In this document: piece after piece, positions 7,019-15,746 of the stretch
Layout: each line of letters begins with the position of its first letter
Numbering within the stretch: the first letter of the stretch is position 1
Origin: MADRE2 sp964397015
GTDB lineage: Bacteria > Desulfobacterota > Desulfobacteria > Desulfobacterales > Desulfobacteraceae
DNA: 28,487 nucleotides
Direction: 5' to 3'
Assembly (NCBI GenBank): GCA_964397015.1
Contig: CAYNHL010000036.1
Location: 1-28,487, forward strand
Made by a program: the position numbers and the translations under genes
Notes under the pieces: model-generated
What the model saw: the letters and a program-made list of their open reading frames with translations, nothing else
Told to the model about the DNA's origin: nothing
Database searches by the model: none

Positions 7019-10000
7019 TCAGGTATTTTTACCTGAAGCCATAACATACAGGCACGGCATCAGGAACAAGGCAACCGGTATTTCCATGCCAAGCCCTCCA
7101 ATTGCTGCCACAGCCATTGGCTGGAGCATATCTCCGCCTTCTTCCAGGTTCAGCGCCAGGGGCAGGAATCCGATCATGGTGGTCACCGTGGTCATGACCC
7201 GTGGCCGCAGGCGGATTTTTGCAGCTTCGGCAACGGCCTGGAGGGACAAAAGCTTATGCCGGTCCCGGAGATCATTGGCGTAAGTCAACAGCAGCACTCC
7301 GTCATTAACGGTTACGGCCACCACCACCAGCACACCGATAATTACCGTTGCTCCCAGGGGCAGTCCGGAGGCAAACAAGAGGAATACAACACCGGAAATG
7401 CAGATGGGTACACTGCTTAAAATCAGCGCAGGCAGTTTGAGGCTGTTGAACTGAACGGTCAGGACTATAAAAGAAAAAAACAGCGCAAAACCCAGTACCA
7501 TAAGTACCGTGTCTTTCATGTCGGCCATCATCTCGGCCCGGCCGCCGATATCAAATACATAGCCGGCCGGCCGTTCCAGTTCAAAAAGAGCCGCTTCAAG
7601 CTGCCTGACACTTTTTGCCAGGTTGCCGCCAGTGATATCGGCATCGATACCAATTTGTTTCATCTGGTTTTTACGGATAATCTCCACCGGTCCGGATGCC
7701 GGGGTCACCGTGGCAATATCCCTGAGCCTGAGGCTGTTTCCCCCGGCAGTGGTCAGCACCAGGTTCTCCACATCCTGCCGGGAAGCGATCTGATCTTCGG
7801 GCACCAGGAACCTGATATCGTAATATTCGCCCCCGTCCCGGTACCTGGATGTCACCACGCCGGTGATGAATGACCTCAGTACGGATGCCACCTCGGAAAC
7901 CGATACACCCAGGTCCGCTGCTTTAACTCGGTCCACTTTGACCTGGTATTCCGGCCTGGAAAGGTTCATGGATATTGAAACGTTTTCAAGCGTACCGCTG
8001 TCATCCATCACCTGTGATGCCTGGCGGGCCAGGCGGGCCAGGGTTTCCATCTGCTGGCCGCGAACCTGCACCACGATGTCGGTGGCTCCTGCACTGCCGG
8101 AAATCCCCTTGATGGGCAGCTGCCGTACCATGGCCTTTCCCCCGCGAGGCTGAAGTTTATTGATACGCTTGCGGAGTTCAACAACATATTCACCGGTGCT
8201 GACATTCCGTTCCGCCCTGGGAATCAACTGGATATTGATCTCTCCCTCATTGGCGATCTCATACGTGGTCAGTCCCTTCAACTGGCCGCCTGCAAGGGTG
8301 AACATGCTTTTGATCAACGGATCGTCAGCCAGCTGTTTTTCAATCATTTCAAGCACCCTGTCTGTCTCGGCCACAGAGGTGCCGGTGGCCATTTTGACCT
8401 TGACCATGACCCGGCCGTCGTCGATAAGGGGTAAAAATTCACTTCCTACCCGTCCAGACACGGCAACCGCCAGGACCGCCACCAGAAGAAACACCATGAC
8501 AACCGCCCACCTGAAGCGGATGACCTTTTTCAGCAGTCTTCCATAACCGCCGGTCAAGTTGATGATCAGCCTTTCGAACCAGCTGGATGAGGATTTCCTG
8601 CTGCTGTTGCCGAACAGGGTGACCGTGATCATCGGTGTTACTGATACCGCCACTGCAAGGCTGATGACAGCAATCCCGGCCATGACAAAAATCAATTCCT
8701 GAAACAGCAGGGATGTCAATCCCGGGATCATGAGAAAGGGGACAAACAGGGCTAGAAATGAAAGCGTGGCCGCCACCAGGGCAGGACCGACTTCAGTGGT
8801 TGCCTGTTCCGCGATCCCGGCCGCATCCTGATCCGGGTGTTTTAGCCGCAGCCGTGAAATGTTTTCGACCACCAGGATGGAATTGTCCAGAACCACCCCG
8901 ATGGCGACTACCAGTCCACCCAGCGAAAAAAGATTCAAGGAAAAGCCGGCCAGTTTCATAAACCCGAAGTTCAGCACCAAAGTGAGCGGCAGGGCGACTG
9001 CCATGACCATTACCTGCCTGAAGCTTCCTAAAAACAGGTAGACCACGATAATAAGCAATACTGCAGCGGCTATGGCGGCGTTTCGCACGCCAGCAATAGC
9101 CTGTTTTACATAAACAGCCTGGTCTTCTACATAATCAATATGGATTCCCTCGGGGAGCTCGGGTTTCAGCTGATCCATCAGGAGGCTGACCGCCTCGGCG
9201 GTCTTTACAGTGTTGGCTTCGGCTTCCTTCAATACCGATATTTTGACCGCCTCCTGTCTGTTGAATCTTGTAATCAGGCGTGCCTGGCTGCTGCTGTCAA
9301 TCACCTGGGCTATATCCTTTAAAAAGACTCTTTGGTGTCCTTTTCCGGTCAAATGGACATTGCGGATATCCTCGAGGCTTGTAAACTCTCCCATGGTACG
9401 GGTGACAATTTCCCTGGCTCCCGCCGTGATCCGGCCTCCTGCCTGGTTGATGTTTTCGGCTGTTACCCGCCGGATAACCGCATCCAGAAAAAGACCGTGC
9501 TTTTCCAGGGCAACTGGATCAAGCAGGATACGGATTTCACGCTCAAGACCACCGACCACTTCCGTCCCGGCCACTCCCCGGACTGCCAGGATGCGATCCT
9601 GGAGCCAGTTTTCTGCCCAGTCCCTTAACCGGATACCCGACCATCGATCAGACACGGCTGTCAACTGCATCACCGGAAGCTGAGACGGGTCCGCCTTGAA
9701 AAGGTAAGGCGTCTCGATATCCCCGGGCAGATGCTGCTGGGCCCTGGTCAATGCAGCAAGCGTATCTTGAAAAGCAATGTCAATATCGGCACCATATTTA
9801 AAATAGACAGTCAAGATGTACAAACCTTCGACGCAGGAAGATTCAATGTAATCAAGCCGGTCCACAGTGGACATGAACCTTTCAACCGGGTCGGCGATGT
9901 CCGTGTCGATCTCCTCGGGTGTAGCTCCCGGCCATTTGATCTGGACCTTGATAAGAGGATATGTGATGCCTGGCAGATAATCCACCGGGAGACGTAGAAG

Positions 10001-10084
10001 GCCGTAAAGACCCAGGACGACAAGCACTGAAACAATGGCACCTGTGGCCAGCCGGCGGTGTATCGCATACCTGGTGATTTTCAC
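7019..10084 (-). CDS. RND-family efflux pump, inner-membrane transporter
   Basis: A 1021-residue RND permease, the proton-driven core of a tripartite exporter. The architecture is typical: a first membrane helix near residues 13-31, a large periplasmic porter loop (about 32-335), a helix block (about 335-490), a second periplasmic loop, and a final helix block (GFALFFSFIVLTVQF, VIIGVLVVVAVTVNDGVLLL). In helix 4 the sequence IGVVLDNSILVVEN keeps the first relay aspartate (D400) but has Asn where AcrB has the second Asp. The helix-10 lysine position is also Asn (TVNDG). That D-N/N-D pattern is common in a large RND branch distinct from AcrB, so it is not a defect. The gene overlaps the membrane-fusion gene by 4 bases (ATGA). 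No outer-membrane channel gene is present, and the substrate cannot be told. Confidence 0.93.
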   Translation of the reverse strand: MKITRYAIHRRLATGAIVSVLVVLGLYGLLRLPVDYLPGITYPLIKVQIKWPGATPEEIDTDIADPVERFMSTVDRLDYIESSCVEGLYILTVYFKYGADIDIAFQDTLAALTRAQQHLPGDIETPYLFKADPSQLPVMQLTAVSDRWSGIRLRDWAENWLQDRILAVRGVAGTEVVGGLEREIRILLDPVALEKHGLFLDAVIRRVTAENINQAGGRITAGAREIVTRTMGEFTSLEDIRNVHLTGKGHQRVFLKDIAQVIDSSSQARLITRFNRQEAVKISVLKEAEANTVKTAEAVSLLMDQLKPELPEGIHIDYVEDQAVYVKQAIAGVRNAAIAAAVLLIIVVYLFLGSFRQVMVMAVALPLTLVLNFGFMKLAGFSLNLFSLGGLVVAIGVVLDNSILVVENISRLRLKHPDQDAAGIAEQATTEVGPALVAATLSFLALFVPFLMIPGLTSLLFQELIFVMAGIAVISLAVAVSVTPMITVTLFGNSSRKSSSSWFERLIINLTGGYGRLLKKVIRFRWAVVMVFLLVAVLAVAVSGRVGSEFLPLIDDGRVMVKVKMATGTSVAETDRVLEMIEKQLADDPLIKSMFTLAGGQLKGLTTYEIANEGEINIQLIPRAERNVSTGEYVVELRKRINKLQPRGGKAMVRQLPIKGISGSAGATDIVVQVRGQQMETLARLARQASQVMDDSGTLENVSISMNLSRPEYQVKVDRVKAADLGVSVSEVASVLRSFITGVVTSRYRDGGEYYDIRFLVPEDQIASRQDVENLVLTTAGGNSLRLRDIATVTPASGPVEIIRKNQMKQIGIDADITGGNLAKSVRQLEAALFELERPAGYVFDIGGRAEMMADMKDTVLMVLGFALFFSFIVLTVQFNSLKLPALILSSVPICISGVVFLLFASGLPLGATVIIGVLVVVAVTVNDGVLLLTYANDLRDRHKLLSLQAVAEAAKIRLRPRVMTTVTTMIGFLPLALNLEEGGDMLQPMAVAAIGGLGMEIPVALFLMPCLYVMASGKNT
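7020..7035 (-). terminator. Short hairpin at the end of the RND gene
   Basis: CAGGTA-TTTT-TACCTG is a perfect 6-bp inverted repeat overlapping the RND stop codon. No T-run follows on the minus strand, so termination here is uncertain. Confidence 0.25.
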
Positions 10085-11394
10085 TGTTGATCACCTTTGG
10101 GCACCGTCGAGGGTTGATTTTTGCCAGCGCTGCTTTTCGGGGCAAGGGCTGTTGCGGCGCCGTCCTTTAATTTTTCATTCCCAGAGACAATTACCTTGTC
10201 ACCGGGTCTAACCCCGGACACAATCTGGATATGGCTGCCTGTTTCAATGCCTGTTGTTACCTTCTGCACCCGTGCTTTACCATCTTCTGCAATAAACACG
10301 ACCCGCTCCGCCGCCTGTCTTTTGACAACGGCTTCGACAGGCAGGACAATGACATTATCCGCAGATTCCAGGTGCAGCTTCACCCTCACGAACATGCCGG
10401 GTAAAATTTCGGTTTTCCCGTTGATCACGGCTTCAGCTGTACGGGTTCTCGTACCTTGATCCAGTTCGGGATGGATTCTCGTCACCCTGGCAGTCAAAGG
10501 TAGACCCGGGTAAGCATCCAGCAGGACTTCGAGCTTCATTCCCTGCTGAATGGAGGCTGCCATTTTTTCAGGAACGGCAAACCTGACGACCATGCTTGCA
10601 GGGTCGATCATTTCAATCAGCGGGGCTTTAGCGATGGCCAGGGAACCGGGGCGGACATTGACCCGGATGATTGTTCCGCTAAACGGCGCGGTGATAACCC
10701 TTTCAGCCAGTTTTGCCTCTGCCAGGGCAAGGTTGGCCCGGGTCACCATGACCGCAGCCTGTTCCACTTCAAGGGACGTTCGGGTTGGCCCGTTTTTAAG
10801 CATTTCCAGGTGTTTTTCAGCTGAAGCCAGGCGGGCCTCGTCAGAGATATATTCAACTTTCGCCTTCTCAAGGGTCTCTTTCGGCAATGCCCCGCTTTCC
10901 ACCAGTTGATTGGTTCTTTGAAAATCAAGTTTACTGAATGCGTAGCTTTCAGCCATTTGCCGGACTGTTTCTTCTGCCTTTAAGATTTCTTCCGGCCGGG
11001 TGCCGGATTTTAGATCTGCAAGCTTTGCCTCGGCCAGGGAAAGTTGTGCTTTAGCGATCTGAAGCTCTGCTCTTGTGACTCTCCTGTCGATCTCGATTAG
11101 TTTTTCTCCGGCCTTGACCCGGTCTCCTTCGCGCCAGGGGCAGAAAACAACAGGTCCTTCGAGCATGGCCGATATCACGACAGATTCGGTTGCCGTCACT
11201 TCACCGGTCAATTCCTGTGTCCTGGAAATGGACGATAATTCGGCAGTTATAACCTGGACCATCGCCGGTGGTTTGGTTTTGGCAGGTGGAGGGGGTTCTT
11301 TTTGCTTTTTTTCAAAAACAATGTTTGAAAAGCTTATGCTTCCAGCTATCAGTATAACAGTTCCCAACACGAACAAAAGCTTTTGTTTTTTCAT
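10081..11394 (-). CDS. RND efflux periplasmic adaptor (membrane-fusion protein)
   Basis: A 437-residue HlyD/AcrA-type adaptor linking the RND transporter to an outer-membrane channel. Residues about 6-24 form a single hydrophobic anchor (LLFVLGTVILIAGSISF) with no lipobox cysteine, so it is anchored by a helix, not a lipid. A Pro-rich linker (KEPPPPAKTKPP) is followed by the first lipoyl half (VISAMLEGPVVFCPWREGDRV), an alpha-helical hairpin rich in AKAQLSLAEAKLAD-type repeats (about 120-230), the second lipoyl half (ITAPFSGTIIRVNVRPGSLA), a beta-barrel domain and a membrane-proximal domain ending GVRPGDKVIVSGNEKLKDGA. GAGGAAGA precedes the start. It is the first gene of the two-gene operon with the RND transporter. 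Confidence 0.92.
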   Translation of the reverse strand: MKKQKLLFVLGTVILIAGSISFSNIVFEKKQKEPPPPAKTKPPAMVQVITAELSSISRTQELTGEVTATESVVISAMLEGPVVFCPWREGDRVKAGEKLIEIDRRVTRAELQIAKAQLSLAEAKLADLKSGTRPEEILKAEETVRQMAESYAFSKLDFQRTNQLVESGALPKETLEKAKVEYISDEARLASAEKHLEMLKNGPTRTSLEVEQAAVMVTRANLALAEAKLAERVITAPFSGTIIRVNVRPGSLAIAKAPLIEMIDPASMVVRFAVPEKMAASIQQGMKLEVLLDAYPGLPLTARVTRIHPELDQGTRTRTAEAVINGKTEILPGMFVRVKLHLESADNVIVLPVEAVVKRQAAERVVFIAEDGKARVQKVTTGIETGSHIQIVSGVRPGDKVIVSGNEKLKDGAATALAPKSSAGKNQPSTVPKGDQQ

Positions 11395-11556
11395 TCTTCC
11401 TCAATATTCCCATCTTGATTTATATTGCCATCCAAGGTGGAGTTTGATGCAAATTTGATACCATACCTGCAGGCACAGCATACAAGAAAACAGGTCGCGT
11501 AAACAGGTAATTTTTTTTGATGTCAGTTTTTGGCTGGTTTTTGATTTATTTTTGGA

Positions 11557-11617
11557 GATTTTCTGTCACGCCTTCTTTGCTCACTTCTGCTTTTCGCACC
11601 CACCGGCCGAATCCTGG
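11557..11617. repeat. 61-bp repeat, copy A
   Basis: This stretch matches 25261-25321 in the same orientation at 58 of 61 positions; with one indel the match extends a few T/G-rich bases further. It starts GATTTTCTGTCACG and ends CCGGCCGAATCCTGG. It lies just beyond the 3' end of wecB. Read on the minus strand, both copies can be translated to GFGRWVRKxEVSKE followed soon by a stop, so the element may be the tail of a lost or mobile gene. The family is unknown to me. Confidence 0.8.
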
Positions 11618-11635
11618 GTTTTCACGCCAGCCGGA

Positions 11636-12790
11636 TCAGCTCATGTATTTGTGTCGGATGATACCGACAATCTTACGGGCTGCATATCCGTCTCCGAAAA
11701 TACTGGTTATACCTTCATTGTCATGCTTTCCTTCATGAAATTCCTTTTGTGCCAGAATCCGGTCCAGGTTTTCAGCGAACGGCTCCGGCCGGGTGCCTGC
11801 CAGGTAAATGCCGCCTGTGCCCATCATTTCCGGTCTGTCGGTATGATCTCTCACAACCATCAACCGTTTTCCCAGAATTTCGGCCTCTTCCTGAACACCC
11901 CCTGAATCTGTAACGACCAGATCGCTCTTAACCATCAGCCAGATAAAGGTCAGGTAATCCAGCGGCGGGAACAGATGGATATTCGTCACATTGCCCAGTA
12001 TACGGCCGGCAGGTTCATGGACGCTGGGATTCAGGTGTACGGGGTATACAAAAGTCCAATCCGGATACTTCCGGGCCGCATTCAGTATTGCCTCACAGAT
12101 TAGGGTGAATTTTTCACCGGACAGTTCCCGCCGGTGCAATGTCAATAGAACCATCCGGGAAATATTTTTATTCAGCCTGTCAAATAGCGCCCATCCCAGT
12201 TTTTCAGCGAAATAACGATCCGGCGTTTCTAAAAGTCTTGCCTGAACCAGGCGTAGTGCATCAACGACAGTATTGCCTGTAACATGAACCGATTCAGGAC
12301 CGATGTTTTCAGCCAGAAGATGTCGGGCGGCCTGATGGGTCGGAACCAGGTGCAGGTTTGCAATTCGGCTTACCAATTGCCGATGGGCTTCCTCGGGAAA
12401 AGGCGAATCGAGGTTTCCTGTACGAAGGCCGGCCTCAATGTGGACAACCGGAATTTTATTGTAAAAGGCTGCCAGGGCGCCGGCCAGGCAGGTGCTTGTG
12501 TCCCCGTGAACAAGTACCAGGTCTGGTTTGCATGATGTCATAACATGCTGCAGGCCGTCAAGCATGCCTGAAACCAGACGTGAAATCGACTGGTTAACCA
12601 GCATCGCATCCAGTTTGAAATCCACCTTTATACAAAAAAGATCCAGGACCTGATTCAGCATTTCCCTGTGCTGATACGTCACGCAGACAAGGGTTTCGAT
12701 ATCCTGTTCAGCCGAAAGGGCATAGATGACAGGAATCATTTTGATCGCTTCCGGCCGCGTGCCGAAAACGTTAAGCACCCGTAGCTTCAT
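11636..12790 (-). CDS. wecB: UDP-N-acetylglucosamine 2-epimerase (non-hydrolysing)
   Basis: A 384-residue enzyme of the WecB/MnaA family, which interconverts UDP-GlcNAc and UDP-ManNAc for surface polysaccharides. Signatures are FGTRPEAIKMIPVI at the N terminus, HGDTSTCLAGALAAFY, VVHIEAGLRTGNLDSPFPEE, a central HRRE motif after LLTLH, and VVTDSGGVQEEAEILGK near residue 290. The catalytic-region sequence EEAHRQLVSRIA has His where many relatives have Asn or Met. The gene ends the glycan operon, 53 bases after the methyltransferase, and its own Shine-Dalgarno sequence is weak. The 61-bp repeat lies 19 bases past its stop. The exact sugar is inferred from the family. Confidence 0.93.
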   Translation of the reverse strand: MKLRVLNVFGTRPEAIKMIPVIYALSAEQDIETLVCVTYQHREMLNQVLDLFCIKVDFKLDAMLVNQSISRLVSGMLDGLQHVMTSCKPDLVLVHGDTSTCLAGALAAFYNKIPVVHIEAGLRTGNLDSPFPEEAHRQLVSRIANLHLVPTHQAARHLLAENIGPESVHVTGNTVVDALRLVQARLLETPDRYFAEKLGWALFDRLNKNISRMVLLTLHRRELSGEKFTLICEAILNAARKYPDWTFVYPVHLNPSVHEPAGRILGNVTNIHLFPPLDYLTFIWLMVKSDLVVTDSGGVQEEAEILGKRLMVVRDHTDRPEMMGTGGIYLAGTRPEPFAENLDRILAQKEFHEGKHDNEGITSIFGDGYAARKIVGIIRHKYMS

Positions 12791-12843
12791 ACTCTAACTC
12801 TTGTTTTCATATGGTTTCCATCCCGGGTTTGCCTGCCACTGAA

Positions 12844-13602
12844 TCAGCCTGCAGGTTCTGCTTCTACAGAAAAAAAGTCAGCCGGGCCGTCTGGTTTCAG
12901 GCCGTAATCCCACCACTCCTGATAAACCCGGAACCCGCAGACCTTCAGCAGTTCCCGTAGTTCATCCGGAGAATACGGCCTGATGAGGCTCCGGGTTTCA
13001 ATAGTCCTGACCGGCCCTCCGCCTGCCCGTGATTCCTCATACCGGCGGTAAATCTGATTGACGGGTCCCTGCTTCAGGATCATCCTGGATCGCTTGAGCC
13101 TTTTTCCGCCAGGCAGTTCACGGATATAGTCCAGTTTCCAGGTACCATCCGGTACGGCCGGCTGTTTTGGCACAAACGCATCCAGAAGCAGACGTCCGCC
13201 GGGTTCCAGCAAATGCTTCAGAGACAAAAGGAATTTTCCGACCGCTTTTGGCCTGTTAAGATAGTCGATTCCTGAAAAGGCAAAAAATATATAATCGAAC
13301 TTTTGTTTCAAAGACAGGGATCTTGCATCCATCACGGCAAGAAAAACATTTGTCAAAGGGGGCTTTCTACTGTCCAGTTTCTGTTTGAAATGCCACAGCA
13401 TGGGCCAGGACAGGTCAATACCGACCAGGCGGGCACATCGTTCTGCCACGGGAATACCTATTCTACCGGTACCGCATCCCACTTCCAGGACTGACTTTGC
13501 TCCTGCAGCCCGATCAAGATAAAATTCGACATCAGGATAAGGCATGTTCATGGCCATATCATAATCATAAAATGAAGCAATCAGGTCGTAGGCGTTTTTC
13601 AT
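12844..13602 (-). CDS. Class I SAM-dependent methyltransferase
   Basis: A 252-residue Rossmann-fold methyltransferase. Motif I is VLEVGCGTGRIGIPVAER (residues about 40-57), the post-I acidic residue is in LVGIDLS, and the core continues with VMDARSLSLKQKFDYIFFAF and the post-core segment LLEPGGRLLLDAFVP. The C-terminal half carries an accessory beta region (QIYRRYEESRAGGG) and ends with LLKVCGFRVYQEWWDYG, a common finish in small-molecule methyltransferases. Its ATG overlaps the stop of the glycosyltransferase gene (ATGA), so translation is coupled. The setting suggests methylation of a sugar or lipid carrier intermediate; the acceptor is not shown by the sequence. Confidence 0.88.
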   Translation of the reverse strand: MKNAYDLIASFYDYDMAMNMPYPDVEFYLDRAAGAKSVLEVGCGTGRIGIPVAERCARLVGIDLSWPMLWHFKQKLDSRKPPLTNVFLAVMDARSLSLKQKFDYIFFAFSGIDYLNRPKAVGKFLLSLKHLLEPGGRLLLDAFVPKQPAVPDGTWKLDYIRELPGGKRLKRSRMILKQGPVNQIYRRYEESRAGGGPVRTIETRSLIRPYSPDELRELLKVCGFRVYQEWWDYGLKPDGPADFFSVEAEPAG

Positions 13603-15746
13603 GGGTATTTTCCCTTATAGACCCTGTGCTGCATGTCTGCACGCTCCTTCCAGTGAAACCCTGCCAGCTTTTCGATATCCAGGCGCTCCTCGTGCCGGCG
13701 CAGCGGTTCATCAGCCAGGTAGGTTTCGATGATTTGGCGGAACGAGCCCCAGTCTTCAGCTGTTTTCAGCCCTGAAAACCCGTATTGTTCCAATCCTCTG
13801 GCAGCATCCTGAAAAGATATGCACAGTCTTCCGCAAGCCAGTGCCTCGATAGTTTTCAAACAGGAGCCGCGAATATCCCTCAGCGGGTTGATTACCAGGG
13901 TGGCCCGGGCCAGATAGTCTGCGACGCGGCGGGTCATGTCCACCAGTTCAATTCCTTTTTTCCGGAACAGAGAATTTTCGGCAGCAAGCGCCGAGGAATC
14001 CTGCAACCCCGCCAGTATCCGTAACTTAACATCCGGATATGCCTTGCGAAGGTCCGTCCAGACATTCTCGATAAAGGACTCGATACCCCTGCGGTTGGGC
14101 GTATACCGGAAAGGACCGACAAAAATCAGGCTGCAGCCCGAAGACGGGAATTGATAATTAAAAGTTCCGGGATTGACACCGTTTTCAATACAGATACTGT
14201 CATGCGGCAGAAGCGCATTGTCTTCCCTTGAACAGGTAAACACCTGGTCATAATCGGAAAGAGCGGCCATCAGACGACGGTCTGCTTTTTCAGGTGCTTC
14301 TCCGGTTCCCAGGCTGACATCATGCAGGCTGAGGGCCCACAGTGTCTCTTTTCTGCGTTCGTTCACCAGTTCGCAAAGCTCTTCGTGTTCTATCTGCACA
14401 ATGGCAGGCTTTACCTTATCAATCACCCTGTTAAGCAGCCGGCGCAGGTCGGCCCTGGCATGGGAGTCCATGCGCCGGTTCCTGCTGTCTCCCATTTCAG
14501 GGCGCGGGGTCCTGAGCAGGCTGACGGCTGAAAAAAAACTGCACTGATCGAGGTCTTCCGTTTGATAGAGGCTGCCTTCGTCAGAAACCAGCCAGATGTT
14601 GTAATGATCGGATAGATGCCGGTAAAGATTCAATATGCGGACGGCTGAACCGTGGACGGGCGGTAACAGGGAAAACGGAACTACCAGAACCAGCCAGGGC
14701 AGATTCCGCTTTTTTCTGCCTGCAGGAAAATAGAATGTCTCCTGCCGGATGAATTTCTTCAAATCAGCTTGACCGTCTGCCACCTGGCAGGCGGCCTCCA
14801 TCAGGTCTTTGATGGTTGACAGGTTGAAGCGACCAAGATCCCTGATTTTTCTGCCCAGCCAGAACGGATGAACGCCTTTCAGTCCGAACCGGAGATAAAA
14901 AATCCATTTATTCCGGTTGAAAATGTGCATAACCTGATCAGGTTTATAAAATCTTTTTACAGTCGCCCGATGCAGATGTCTCACCTTCGCCTGGGGAATA
15001 AATAGATTGACATAGCCCGACAGGCCGGCCCGGACACCCCAGTCTACATCTTCCCAGTAAAAGGGATCATAACCTTTTCCCTGTTTCAGAAATACTTCCA
15101 GAAGGGATTTTCGAAACAGCGATGCACCCCCACCGGAGTATAGATGCTCCGTTACCAGGCAAACGTCAATATTGCGGTCGAATAGATGAACGTCCTGGTC
15201 ATCGATACGAATCCCTGTCAAGCCGGTTTCTTCCCGCCGCCGGGTCCGGTCTTCGAAAAAGATCTGACAGGCAGCGGAAAAAACCCAGGGCAATCGCCAG
15301 GCAGCCAGATGATACAGGCTGTCTGGGTCCACTGTCATATCGTTGTTAAGAAGAAATACCCAATCATGGCAGGCGATTTCGATTCCACGGGCGATGGCGG
15401 CAGAGAAACCGAGCGGCTCAGTCACATGAATCCACTCGACATCCGGGTATGTTCTGTAAAGCGGTCTGTAAAGCCCTGGCGGCGCACCGTTGGTTACAAC
15501 AATTACCTGGCAGGGCTCATTCATCCTTTCAAGCGCAGGCTGCAGACATTTCAGACACCTGTTCAGCAGCCTGGGGTTGTCCCGTTCAGGGATGATAACG
15601 GATATACCTGGTTCCGCCTGAGGCAGGGAAAGCTTTTCTTTTGACTGCCTCAGGCGGCCCGCACGGGCAGCGAGCCGGCGCAGGGAATAAATCATTATTC
15701 CTGCTGAATAGCATATACTGTAAGAGATCCGATGCTTCAGTGACAT
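13599..15746 (-). CDS. Two-domain glycosyltransferase (GT2 fused to GT4)
   Basis: A 715-residue protein with two glycosyltransferase domains. Residues about 46-300 are a GT-A fold of family GT2: ISVIIPERDNPRLLNRCLKC, the metal-binding LLNNDMTVDP (NND 134-136), and the WEDVDWGVRA motif (EDVD 232-235) typical of rhamnosyl- or galactofuranosyl-like enzymes. Residues about 348-715 are a GT-B fold of family GT4, with a donor-side segment SLIFVGPFRYTPNRRGIESF and the EX7E-type region DIRGSCLKTIEALACGR. No membrane segment is obvious apart from a mildly hydrophobic N terminus. The gene overlaps the radical SAM gene by 10 bases and the methyltransferase by 4. Two domains suggest addition of two successive sugars; specificities are unknown. 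Confidence 0.88.
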   Translation of the reverse strand: MSLKHRISYSICYSAGIMIYSLRRLAARAGRLRQSKEKLSLPQAEPGISVIIPERDNPRLLNRCLKCLQPALERMNEPCQVIVVTNGAPPGLYRPLYRTYPDVEWIHVTEPLGFSAAIARGIEIACHDWVFLLNNDMTVDPDSLYHLAAWRLPWVFSAACQIFFEDRTRRREETGLTGIRIDDQDVHLFDRNIDVCLVTEHLYSGGGASLFRKSLLEVFLKQGKGYDPFYWEDVDWGVRAGLSGYVNLFIPQAKVRHLHRATVKRFYKPDQVMHIFNRNKWIFYLRFGLKGVHPFWLGRKIRDLGRFNLSTIKDLMEAACQVADGQADLKKFIRQETFYFPAGRKKRNLPWLVLVVPFSLLPPVHGSAVRILNLYRHLSDHYNIWLVSDEGSLYQTEDLDQCSFFSAVSLLRTPRPEMGDSRNRRMDSHARADLRRLLNRVIDKVKPAIVQIEHEELCELVNERRKETLWALSLHDVSLGTGEAPEKADRRLMAALSDYDQVFTCSREDNALLPHDSICIENGVNPGTFNYQFPSSGCSLIFVGPFRYTPNRRGIESFIENVWTDLRKAYPDVKLRILAGLQDSSALAAENSLFRKKGIELVDMTRRVADYLARATLVINPLRDIRGSCLKTIEALACGRLCISFQDAARGLEQYGFSGLKTAEDWGSFRQIIETYLADEPLRRHEERLDIEKLAGFHWKERADMQHRVYKGKYP

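Noticed and set aside
9811..10145. Open frames antisense or out of frame across the RND/adaptor junction.
   Set aside because: They are shadows of two well-supported genes overlapping by ATGA.
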